This document shows positions 50,457 through 58,407 of a stretch of 64,000 nucleotides of DNA, piece after piece. Position numbers and translations under genes: made by a program. Within the stretch, counting starts at the first letter, position 1; every line of letters begins with the position of its first letter. Where the stretch lies: NCBI GenBank assembly GCA_002419585.1, contig DIGJ01000018.1, positions 89,173 to 153,172 of the forward strand, given 5' to 3'. This stretch comes from Lachnoclostridium sp. UBA5725 (lineage in GTDB: Bacteria; Bacillota; Clostridia; Lachnospirales; Lachnospiraceae). The notes beneath the pieces were generated by a model. That model made no database searches. It worked only from the letters and a program-made list of their open reading frames with translations, and was not told the DNA's origin.

Positions 50457-50593
50457 AGTCTCCTCCAAAGTCTTTGTTCTAACTTGTTTTACCGCAAATT
50501 TATGTTCACTATATTCTAATACATTTTTAAACTTCTTTCAATAAAAACGCACTCGATAATTTTGTTGGTTGGATTAAATAAATGTTTTAACTA

Positions 50594-50625
50594 AATAAGG
50601 GAGTTCCGACTGGAACTCCCTTATT
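50594..50625. terminator. Intrinsic terminator after the alanine symporter
   Basis: AATAAGGGAGTTCC and GGAACTCCCTTATT form a perfect 14-bp stem with a GACT loop, just downstream of the symporter stop on the minus strand. The T tract is modest. Confidence 0.85.
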
Positions 50626-50635
50626 TTGTATTCAC

Positions 50636-52057
50636 TTATTCTTCCATTGTTTTTACCCGTTTTAAAAAGCTTTTCGTTTCACTTGCTACAACTCCACTAA
50701 GCGCCAGTATTGCAATTAAGTTTGGCAAGGCCATGCATGCATTAAAAATATCTGCAATCGTCCAAACTGCTTTAACCGTCATAAATGGTCCAATGAATAC
50801 GGCAAAAATAAACATAAAACGATATAGCATAACTACCTTTGTTTGTCCCGCAACTAGGTATTCCATACATCTTTCGCCGTAATAATTCCATCCTATAATT
50901 GTTGTGAATGCAAAGAATACAAGACACATCATTAATAAGAACGAACTAAACTGCGTAGGAAAAGGTAATCCTTTTTGAAACGCATTTGTCGTAACATTAA
51001 CACCTTCCAATCCTATATTATATGAATTCGTGATTACAATACTGAGTCCAGTCATGGTGCAGATAACAATTGTATCAATAAATGTTCCAGTCATAGAAAC
51101 AAGTCCCTGGCGCACAGGCTCTTTCGTCTGAGCCGCTGCTGCTGCGATAGGAGCACTTCCAAGTCCTGCTTCGTTAGAAAAAATTCCTCTTGCAATACCT
51201 TTTTGCATTGCAAGTATGATACTGCCAAGTGCTCCACCTACAACCGCTTTCAAACCAAAAGCACTTTGTACGATTAGTATTACCGCATCCGGAATCAAAT
51301 CTATATTACCTATTATTATAATCAAACAGGATAAAATATAAAATCCAGCCATAAAGGGAACTACAATTTCAGATACCCTTGCAATTTTTTTTATTCCTCC
51401 AATGATTACCATTCCTGCACAAAATGTCACGATAATTCCTGCAATAACAACTGCATAACTATATTCACGACTGAATAATGTAATCGTATGTATCTTCTTG
51501 GGATCAAAAAAACTTCCTACTGCCGTGGTAATTCCATTTACCTGTGTAAAGGTTCCAATTCCCATGACACCTGCTGCTGCACCAAAAAAAGCAAACACTT
51601 TACCAAGCCAGCCCCACTTTGGTCCCATACCATTTTCGATATAATAAAATGGTCCACCAAGCACATGATTGTCTTCTTTTATGACACGGTATTTTATTGC
51701 TAAAACACCTTCTGCATACTTTGTTGCCATTCCAAAAAAAGCAGCTACCCACATCCAGAAAAGAGCTCCCGGTCCTCCAGCTACAATCGCTGTTGCGACA
51801 CCAACAATATTACCAGTTCCAATTGTTGCCGATAGCGCAGTACAAAGTGCAGCAAAACTAGATACTTCGCCTGTTCCTGTCTCCTCATTTCTAAACATGT
51901 AACGAAGTGCTCTTGGTAATTGCCAAACCTGTAATCCACGTAGACGAATCGTAAGATAAATACCAACGGATAAGATTAATACAATTAATGGTACTCCCCA
52001 TACAAAATCATCTACTGCGATAAGTAGTTGATTGATTTGCTCAAACATATGTGACAT
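50636..52057 (-). CDS. Sodium:alanine symporter (AGCS family)
   Basis: The 473-residue protein has about ten membrane helices. Family blocks include SAFAALCTALSATIGTGNIVGVATAI-type sequence near residue 65, GPGALFWMWVAAFFGMATKYAEG, the KGIARGIFSNEAGLGSAPIAAAAA segment and TTIIGWNYYGERC. It imports alanine or glycine with Na+. It stands alone between two terminators. Confidence 0.95.
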   Translation of the reverse strand: MSHMFEQINQLLIAVDDFVWGVPLIVLILSVGIYLTIRLRGLQVWQLPRALRYMFRNEETGTGEVSSFAALCTALSATIGTGNIVGVATAIVAGGPGALFWMWVAAFFGMATKYAEGVLAIKYRVIKEDNHVLGGPFYYIENGMGPKWGWLGKVFAFFGAAAGVMGIGTFTQVNGITTAVGSFFDPKKIHTITLFSREYSYAVVIAGIIVTFCAGMVIIGGIKKIARVSEIVVPFMAGFYILSCLIIIIGNIDLIPDAVILIVQSAFGLKAVVGGALGSIILAMQKGIARGIFSNEAGLGSAPIAAAAAQTKEPVRQGLVSMTGTFIDTIVICTMTGLSIVITNSYNIGLEGVNVTTNAFQKGLPFPTQFSSFLLMMCLVFFAFTTIIGWNYYGERCMEYLVAGQTKVVMLYRFMFIFAVFIGPFMTVKAVWTIADIFNACMALPNLIAILALSGVVASETKSFLKRVKTMEE

Positions 52058-52201
52058 TCTCCTTTATACTCATTTATAGCACTTTATCACATCATTTAGT
52101 TGAAGTCAAGTCTTGTGGGCAAGTCTCCCTGCTATAAGAACTCGTATTATTTGGTATCGAAAATAGGTATTCCCATGCTTGGCAGCTACAAATCCGGAAT
52201 C

Positions 52202-53251
52202 TTAATTTTGAATTTCTACAATCCAGGTAAAATTAACCACATGCTCTTTTTTCATTTTACATCCCAATCGATGAATATAGTTTTCTAATTTTTCTAAATT
52301 CGTATAATACTTATAATCCACGACTTCCCATAAATCTTGTCTGCCCTTCTCATAATATTCTTTTTTTCTTTCTTCTTTTTCAAAGTCATTCAAAAACATG
52401 AAATCTACAATTATTATTTTCCCATCCTCTTTTATATACTCTAGCATATTATCGATTGCTTCTTTTTTTTCCTCTTCATTTAGACTATGAAAAGCATACG
52501 TTGTTACTACAATATCCACGTCCTTATTGCGATAAGGCTTATCCAAGAAATTTCCTAGTCTAAATTTCATGTCACCATATTTCTTTTTTGCTTGCACAAT
52601 CATTTCTAAGCTTTGATCTATCCCTACTACATCTATGTCAGCACTTAATTCACCACACAGATTACCGGTACCACATCCGATGTCAATGATACTCATTGCC
52701 TTGTGATTCCTTATTCTGGTCCTAATTTCGCTCAAAATCTCATCATATTTTTCAAACAACCCTAGTTCATCTCGTTCCGAGTCTCGCACCATTTTATCAA
52801 ATTTAATTGCTTTATTATCAAATCCCCACATATCCACCCAAATCCTTCGATTATCCTTGTTTTCTTTTAAAATCGTATCCATATCACGAAGAAAACTGTC
52901 TTGATCTACTGCCTTACTAGAATCCAACATTTTATCTATGCTCGTAACTAATGTATTTTTCACATGATCCAGTTCATTCATTTTTGTTTCTACGGCTTTT
53001 AATTGAAGATATAAACTTCGCATAAATTGCGTTGTTGCATAGTTGTTTTTTTCCATTAAACTTTTTATATCTTTTAATGAAAATCCTAGTTCTTTTAGCA
53101 GCTTAACGGTCCTTAATTTTAATACATCATCTTCGCTGTAATTTCGATAATTATTCTCTTCTCTTTTTGGGACAACGATTCCATATTCCTCGTAAACGAT
53201 TAGCGTCTTTATAGTTGCATCAAGCATTTTACATACTTCTTTCGTATTCAT
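52202..53251 (-). CDS. MerR-family regulator fused to a SAM-dependent methyltransferase
   Basis: The 349-residue protein has an N-terminal MerR winged-helix DNA-binding domain (1-70: VCKMLDATIKTLIVYEEYGIV, then YSEDDVLKLRTVKLLKELGFSLKDI) and a dimerisation helix (about 75-120). Residues 165-300 form a class I methyltransferase with the SAM motif IIDIGCGTGNLCGEL. In MerR proteins the C-terminal part senses a ligand; here it is an enzyme or an enzyme-derived SAM or small-molecule sensor. It is preceded by a MerR-type promoter with a 19-bp spacer, so it probably controls itself and perhaps modifies a drug. Confidence 0.9.
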   Translation of the reverse strand: MNTKEVCKMLDATIKTLIVYEEYGIVVPKREENNYRNYSEDDVLKLRTVKLLKELGFSLKDIKSLMEKNNYATTQFMRSLYLQLKAVETKMNELDHVKNTLVTSIDKMLDSSKAVDQDSFLRDMDTILKENKDNRRIWVDMWGFDNKAIKFDKMVRDSERDELGLFEKYDEILSEIRTRIRNHKAMSIIDIGCGTGNLCGELSADIDVVGIDQSLEMIVQAKKKYGDMKFRLGNFLDKPYRNKDVDIVVTTYAFHSLNEEEKKEAIDNMLEYIKEDGKIIIVDFMFLNDFEKEERKKEYYEKGRQDLWEVVDYKYYTNLEKLENYIHRLGCKMKKEHVVNFTWIVEIQN

Positions 53252-53269
53252 TTGGTCACCTCCAAGAAA

Positions 53270-53300
53270 ATTATAAGGTCTAACCCTTGGGCAGAGTCAA
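53270..53300 (-). promoter_or_regulatory. MerR-type promoter with 19-bp spacer and operator dyad
   Basis: On the minus strand TTGACT (53300..53295) and TATAAT (53275..53270) are separated by 19 bp. The overlong spacer contains an imperfect dyad (GTCTAACCC / GGGCAGAGTC on the plus strand) centred between the boxes. This is the diagnostic layout of promoters twisted open by MerR proteins. The next gene is the MerR fusion. Confidence 0.82.
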
Positions 53301-53452
53301 TACATTTTTTTATTACTCATTAATCGCTTCGAGTATCCTATTTTAATCAAATCTCCTATTTCTAGATTAGCTTTCGTTCCATGATAAAAAGGTCCTTGAT
53401 CTAAAATCTTAACTGTATTCGTTTGAATCGATTCTTTGTTTTCTATACTCAT
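53297..53452 (-). pseudogene. Truncated Arr-like (rifampin ADP-ribosyltransferase) N-terminal fragment, 51 codons
   Basis: An ATG at 53452 with AAGGAGA upstream opens a 51-codon frame. Residues 16-40 include ILDQGPFYHGTKANLEIGDL, which matches the Arr N-terminal NAD-binding motif (HGTKADL...GDLL). Full Arr is about 140 residues; here the frame stops where the MerR promoter begins, so the catalytic rest is missing. It is probably a decayed resistance gene, or its end was lost in a rearrangement with the MerR locus. The match is from memory of the family. Confidence 0.55.
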
Positions 53453-53535
53453 GTAAAGTCTCCTTTATTAAATTATAGTTACCGTTCAAGTATCAAATTC
53501 TAATATATATCTTATTTACATTATAAATACCTTAT

Positions 53536-54015
53536 TTACTTATGATATGGTTCACCCTTCATAATCCGGTAGCTGCGATAAACCTGCTCCAACAAAATCA
53601 TCCGCATCATTTGATGAGGAAACGTCATTTTACTAAAGCTCAATTTGAAATCAGCCCGTTTTAATAGATCCTCTTCCATTCCAAGAGACCCCCCTATTAT
53701 AAAAACAATATGACTGATGCCATCAACACCTAGTTTTTCTATTTTTTTCGATAGTTCCACCGAATCCAGTTGTTTTCCTTCAATCGCTAATGCAATCACA
53801 TAATCATCGTCTCTGATATATTTTCTTAGTCGCTCTCCCTCTTTTTCCTTGATCTGACGTTCCACCAACTCACTTGCATTGTCAGGTGTTTTTTCATCTG
53901 CTACTTCAATTATTTCAAGTTTACAATATCTACTTAATCGCTTCGCATATTCCCCAATGCCTGATTCAAAATACTTTTCTTTTATTTTTCCCACACATAA
54001 AACTGTTATTTTCAT
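53536..54015 (-). CDS. rlmH: 23S rRNA (pseudouridine1915-N3)-methyltransferase
   Basis: RlmH (159 residues, SPOUT fold) methylates pseudouridine 1915 in helix 69 of 23S rRNA. The SAM knot IIGGSLGMEEDLLKRADFKLS and the C-terminal LLEQVYRSYRIMKGEPYHK are diagnostic. The start at 54015 (MKITVL) gives exactly the family length of 159; the longer frame adds seven basic residues. Confidence 0.96.
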   Translation of the reverse strand: MKITVLCVGKIKEKYFESGIGEYAKRLSRYCKLEIIEVADEKTPDNASELVERQIKEKEGERLRKYIRDDDYVIALAIEGKQLDSVELSKKIEKLGVDGISHIVFIIGGSLGMEEDLLKRADFKLSFSKMTFPHQMMRMILLEQVYRSYRIMKGEPYHK

Positions 54016-54235
54016 CCTTATTTTCCTTTTTCTCATCTTAAATCTTGCTAATTAATCCGGTCTTTTTGCATGTTTCATTATAGCAAACAATATTTATAAA
54101 GTCATTACAGTAAATTTCATATTTTGTATAATCCTTACTTAATTCCCAGTAATCGACTATGGTTTAAATGTTACAAAAGTGTTACAATTCATTTAGTACT
54201 TAGCTAATACAAATAAAACAAAGGAGGATATCATT

Positions 54236-54301
54236 ATGTGTTTTAGATTTTATAGTTGTAACGACATAGCAGCGCTTATCCGTAGTTGTTTTGGATACTA
54301 A
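54236..54301 (+). CDS. Mini-gene for a 21-residue Cys-containing peptide
   Basis: AAGGAGGATATCATT precedes an ATG at 54236. The 21-codon frame begins MCFRFYSCND and ends IRSCFGY, so it has Cys at positions 2, 8 and 18 and a hydrophobic middle. A strong terminator (54335-54389) follows, making a self-contained unit. After the stop, TAATCGGAT occurs twice. It could encode a small membrane or signal peptide, or a Cys-sensing leader for the gene at 54454. No family recognised. Confidence 0.45.
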   Translation: MCFRFYSCNDIAALIRSCFGY

Positions 54302-54334
54302 TCGGATATTAATCGGATGCTAATATATGAATGA

Positions 54335-54389
54335 AGGGGCAGGTTCAAAAATCAAATTTCTGATTTGATTTTGAAACTGCCCCTTTTTT
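54335..54389 (+). terminator. Strong terminator after the 21-residue peptide
   Basis: AGGGGCAGGTTCAAAAATC pairs with GATTTTGAAACTGCCCCT with a few mismatches, then a run of T. The more than 20-bp stem with T6 is a textbook terminator. Confidence 0.9.
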
Positions 54390-54453
54390 GCTTTTTAACA
54401 TTTTTTTAAAAATATCATATCATAAAATAAAAGGAATTAGGAGGAACTATTTT

Positions 54454-54771
54454 ATGAGTATGCCAAAAATTGAATGTGAGAATATAGACAAATGCTGTGC
54501 TGCTAGTGCCCTACTTCAGTCTATTGCTTTGGAAGAAGCTGCTATATCGCACATTTTAAATGCAGAAGGAGAAAAACTACAGAAAGTAATTAGTCTTTGT
54601 AATACAGATAAGGATGATTTGATAGAAGTGAATCATTCCGTTGAAGTAATGATTGATAAGATAACTTCACTCGAAATCATATTAAAGTCAAAATTGGATT
54701 TAATCAAACCGATTCTTGATGATTGCGATGATGATGACGATCATGATGGTCACAGACATGGATGTAAATAA
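54454..54771 (+). CDS. Hypothetical protein with acidic His/Cys C-terminal tail (105 aa)
   Basis: The start at 54454 (MSMPKIECENIDKCC) follows TAGGAGG. Residues 15-60 contain ALLQSIALEEAAISHILNAEGEKLQ, a helical motif shared, from memory, with uncharacterised spore-surface-like proteins of Bacilli and Clostridia. The last 20 residues are DDCDDDDDHDGHRHGCK-like, a likely metal-binding tail. No signal peptide. It is downstream of the 21-residue mini-gene but separated by its terminator. Confidence 0.65.
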   Translation: MSMPKIECENIDKCCAASALLQSIALEEAAISHILNAEGEKLQKVISLCNTDKDDLIEVNHSVEVMIDKITSLEIILKSKLDLIKPILDDCDDDDDHDGHRHGCK

Positions 54772-54892
54772 CATTTTTCATAACGAATTTAGAATTCTTT
54801 ACAAAATTATCACAAAATGGTCACATTTGTTTTTTATAATAAATATCGGATAGTGAATTAAAACACTTTCTACTCCCACCCTATTATACGCT

Positions 54893-54944
54893 TGAAAAGA
54901 GCCTGGATTCTTGGTTTATACACCTTGAATTTAGGCTCTTTTCT
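54893..54944. repeat. Hairpin, first of two related copies
   Basis: GAAAAGAGCCT pairs with AGGCTCTTTTC around an inner GATTCTTGG/CCTTGAATT pair. It is preceded by CCCTATTATACGC, which also precedes the second copy at 55080. The 54772-55178 gap holds no ORF I can support. Confidence 0.6.
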
Positions 54945-55079
54945 CTTTATGTTAATGCAAAGATAGCTATTCTAGAATCTTATATTCTACTTAGTCTTTC
55001 ATATATAATTCCCGTATGCCTTAGACTCCGGCTTTACTAGAATTTCCCACCTAATTCATTCCAAGCCCTATTATACGCA

Positions 55080-55131
55080 TGAAAAGGGCCCGAATACATC
55101 AATTGCCGTTTCTGTATCCAAGCCCTTTTCT
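55080..55131 (-). terminator. Hairpin, second related copy; probable hppA terminator
   Basis: GAAAAGGGCC/GGCTTTTC-type arms enclose a 30-nt region, 47 bp downstream of the hppA stop on the minus strand. The same CCCTATTATACGC sequence lies on its left as for the copy at 54893. Confidence 0.6.
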
Positions 55132-55178
55132 TCATAGGAGTCTATATCAAATTTTTACTATCTTGCTATTTTAAAATC

Positions 55179-57170
55179 TTAGAACAATCCACCAATACGA
55201 ACAAATAATGGTGCAAATACCAATGCAACAATCGTCATCAGTTTTATCAATATATTTATGGCTGGTCCTGATGTATCCTTAAATGGATCGCCTACGGTAT
55301 CGCCTACTACCGCTGCCTTATGTGCATCGCTGCCCTTTCCACCAGAAGCTCCACCTTCAATGAATTTCTTTGCATTATCCCAGGCGCCACCTGAATTTGA
55401 CATAAAGATCGCGAGTAATACTCCGGATACCAATGCCCCTGCCAACAATCCACCAAGCGTATCCGTCCCAAGTAAAATGCCAACCACGATAGGCGCTGCT
55501 ATCGCCATAATACCAGGAATCAACATTTCTTTTAGCGCTGCAGTTGTTGAGATTGCAACACAAGATTTGTAATCTGGTTTGGCGGTTCCTTCTAAAATAC
55601 CTGGAATCGTTTTAAACTGGCGTCTTACTTCTTCAATCATCTGATATGCTGCTTTTGAAACCGATTCCATCGTGATTGCCGAGAAAAGAAATGGAAGCAT
55701 CGCTCCGATAAACAATCCAGCAATTACTTTTGGTGATAAAATGTCAATACTCTTAAGACCTACTGCTTCTGCATACGAAACGAAAAGAGCAAGCGCCGTT
55801 AAGGCTGCTGAACCAATTGCAAATCCCTTTCCAATTGCTGCGGTTGTATTTCCTACGGAATCTAAGCGATCTGTAATCGCTCGCACGGATTTATCCAGTC
55901 CTGCCATTTGAGCAATACCACCTGCATTATCCGCAATTGGACCATAGGCATCGACTGCTACCGTAATTCCTAACGTAGATAACATACCTACCGCTGCTAA
56001 TGCAATACCATACAATCCTTCAAACTGATAAGCAACTAAGATACCAACAGCAATTAAAATAATTGGAATACAGGTAGAGCGCATTCCTACAGCAACTCCA
56101 CTGATAATCGTTGTAGCTGCTCCGGTTTCTGATTGTTCTGCTATTTGTTTCACCGATCGATATTCTTCTGATGTATATATCTCTGTAACGGCACCAATTA
56201 AGATACCTACTAAAAGTCCAGCGATAACTGCAATTGCTGCATTAAAGTTCCCAAAAAAGTATTTACTCATTACAACGCTTGCTACGATTACAATTGCACT
56301 CGCTACATAGGTACCTGTTTTTAAAGCTTTATATGGATTTGATCTTTCATCTCCACGAACAAAGAACGTACCTATTATTGAAGCGGCTAAGCCACAAGCG
56401 GCTAAAAGGAGTGGAAATACCGCACCAACAATTCCTGTTTTATATATAATTCCTAACGTAATCGCTGATACCAAAGAGCCTACATAAGACTCAAATAAGT
56501 CGGCCCCCATTCCAGCTACATCACCTACATTATCACCTACATTATCTGCTATTACCGCAGGATTTCTAGGATCATCTTCTGGTATTCCTGCTTCTACTTT
56601 TCCAACCAAGTCAGCTCCAACGTCTGCTGCCTTTGTATAGATACCACCACCAACTCGTGCAAACAAGGCGATGGACGAAGCTCCCAGACTAAATCCAGTA
56701 AGTACACTAACATCTTTTGTAATGCCGTAAATTGCGCTGGCACCAAGTAAACCTAACCCAGCTACGCACATACCCATTACCGCGCCTCCTGAAAAAGCAA
56801 TCGAAAGTGCGCGATTCATACCGCCATCCTTTGCTGCCTGTGCGGTTCTTACATTCGCTTTGGTTGCCATGCTCATACCAAAGTACCCTGCAATGGTAGA
56901 AAATCCTGCTCCAAACAAAAAGCATAGCGCAGTAATCCAATTACCGATTCCAATCCCAATCAATAAAAACAAAGCAGCAACAAATAGTACTAAAATCTTA
57001 TATTCTGCTTTTAAAAATGCTTGTGCTCCCTCACTGATTGAAGTAGCAATTTCTTTCATTTTTTCATTACCCTCAGGCTGTTTTTCTACTTTTCGAGCTA
57101 AAAATAAAGCAAATACTAAAGCGACCACTCCAAAAAGTGAAACTAAATAAATAATATTATTCATAAGCAT
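55179..57170 (-). CDS. hppA: Membrane-bound K+-dependent pyrophosphatase (ion-pumping)
   Basis: The 663-residue protein has about 15-16 membrane helices. DVGADLVGKVEAGIPEDDPRNPA and DNVGDNVGD are the pyrophosphate and Mg2+ binding motifs; a matching KAAVVGDTVGDPFKDTSGP lies at the C-terminus. The GNTTAAIGKG sequence has Ala where K+-independent enzymes have Lys, so it needs K+ and may pump Na+ or H+. It uses PPi made in biosynthesis to energise the membrane, common in anaerobes. AGGAGG precedes the ATG; a second ATG two codons in is equally possible. Confidence 0.95.
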   Translation of the reverse strand: MLMNNIIYLVSLFGVVALVFALFLARKVEKQPEGNEKMKEIATSISEGAQAFLKAEYKILVLFVAALFLLIGIGIGNWITALCFLFGAGFSTIAGYFGMSMATKANVRTAQAAKDGGMNRALSIAFSGGAVMGMCVAGLGLLGASAIYGITKDVSVLTGFSLGASSIALFARVGGGIYTKAADVGADLVGKVEAGIPEDDPRNPAVIADNVGDNVGDVAGMGADLFESYVGSLVSAITLGIIYKTGIVGAVFPLLLAACGLAASIIGTFFVRGDERSNPYKALKTGTYVASAIVIVASVVMSKYFFGNFNAAIAVIAGLLVGILIGAVTEIYTSEEYRSVKQIAEQSETGAATTIISGVAVGMRSTCIPIILIAVGILVAYQFEGLYGIALAAVGMLSTLGITVAVDAYGPIADNAGGIAQMAGLDKSVRAITDRLDSVGNTTAAIGKGFAIGSAALTALALFVSYAEAVGLKSIDILSPKVIAGLFIGAMLPFLFSAITMESVSKAAYQMIEEVRRQFKTIPGILEGTAKPDYKSCVAISTTAALKEMLIPGIMAIAAPIVVGILLGTDTLGGLLAGALVSGVLLAIFMSNSGGAWDNAKKFIEGGASGGKGSDAHKAAVVGDTVGDPFKDTSGPAINILIKLMTIVALVFAPLFVRIGGLF

Positions 57171-57280
57171 TTCTCCTCCTATGAACAGAGTATCACAAAA
57201 TTATTTAGGTTGTCAAACGATTTTTTTATTGTTTGTATTGTTTGTATTTTTTCGATTAGTTTATATATTTTACAGAATAT

Positions 57281-57333
57281 AAAAAAATAGTTGCCGTAAT
57301 CTCCCATTATTTCGGGATAACTGCGACAACTAA
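57281..57333 (-). terminator. Terminator of the GGDEF-EAL-galM operon
   Basis: TTAGTTG pairs with CAACTA at the ends of an imperfect hairpin (57288-57333), followed on the minus strand by seven T. It lies 16 bp after the galM stop. Confidence 0.75.
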
Positions 57334-57348
57334 TCTTAATTTTTCATG

Positions 57349-58407
57349 TTATTTTACTCCAAATTTATAAACCGTTGTTGTATCGTATTCTTTTCCAGCT
57401 GTTAAAATACAATTCACAACCCCATCTAGATGAATGGAATCTGGAATATACTGTGTTTCCATACAAAATCCAGCACGTTTTTGATATTTACAGCCTTCCT
57501 TACCGACTAGCTTACCATCGATAAAGTTTCCTGTATACAACTGGCCTCCTGGCAAATCCGTATAGACTTCCATACATCTACCACTCTTTTCGTCATACGC
57601 TTCCATTACCAGATTAATTCCTTTTTCATTGTTTGAAAATACAAAATGATGATCATAGCCACCTGCAAGGACAATTGGTGGATAATCGGAATCGATATCA
57701 GTCCCGATTTTTCTCCAATCCGTAAAATCCATTGGAGTACCGGCAACTTCTCTCATTTCACCTGTTGGTATTAATCCTTCTTTTGTTGCTGCAAATTGTT
57801 TTGCATCTATCTTTAGCCTGTGATTTAAAATATCCCCTTTATTATGTCCGGACAAGTTAAAATAGGAATGATTTGTTAAATTTACCAACGTGTCCTGATC
57901 CGATACAGCAAAATATTCAATGACTAAAGCATTATCCTCGGATAGTGTATAAGAAACGGTAAGGTCAAGATTCCCGGGGAACCCTTGCTCCATATCCTTA
58001 CTAAGTCTTGAAAATTCAATGGTAGCTTCCCCTTCTTCTTCAAACACCTCTACATCATACATCATTCGGTCATAACCTACAAAACCACTGTGCAAGGTGT
58101 TTTTTCCATCATTTTTATCAAGGATATACTGTTTATTATTTAAAGTAAATGATGCTTCACTGATACGATTTGCGCATCTTCCTACGAACGCTCCATAGTA
58201 GGTGTCACACGTTTCATATCCCTCCACATTGTCAAATCCGAGCACAACATCATCAAAATGCCCCCTTGCATCCGGAACACAAAGTCTTACTAAACGTGCG
58301 CCATAATCAATGAATTCTGCTTCCATTCCGTTTGCATTTTTTAGAATATAGCTCGTTACTGTTTTACCGTCCTTTGTTTTTCCAAATTTCTTTTTTTGAA
58401 TACTCAT
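57349..58407 (-). CDS. galM: Aldose 1-epimerase (mutarotase)
   Basis: GalM (352 residues) interconverts alpha- and beta-aldohexoses, the entry step of galactose use. NRISEASFTLN, the catalytic His in NLTNHSYFNLSG, and DHHFVF with the catalytic Glu near the end (FCMETQYIPD) are typical. Its ATG overlaps the stop of the EAL gene by 4 bp (ATGA), an odd partner for a sugar enzyme. Confidence 0.94.
   Translation of the reverse strand: MSIQKKKFGKTKDGKTVTSYILKNANGMEAEFIDYGARLVRLCVPDARGHFDDVVLGFDNVEGYETCDTYYGAFVGRCANRISEASFTLNNKQYILDKNDGKNTLHSGFVGYDRMMYDVEVFEEEGEATIEFSRLSKDMEQGFPGNLDLTVSYTLSEDNALVIEYFAVSDQDTLVNLTNHSYFNLSGHNKGDILNHRLKIDAKQFAATKEGLIPTGEMREVAGTPMDFTDWRKIGTDIDSDYPPIVLAGGYDHHFVFSNNEKGINLVMEAYDEKSGRCMEVYTDLPGGQLYTGNFIDGKLVGKEGCKYQKRAGFCMETQYIPDSIHLDGVVNCILTAGKEYDTTTVYKFGVK

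Noticed and set aside
55258..55911. Plus-strand frames opposite hppA
   Set aside because: Ala/Pro-rich antisense shadows of a highly conserved gene.
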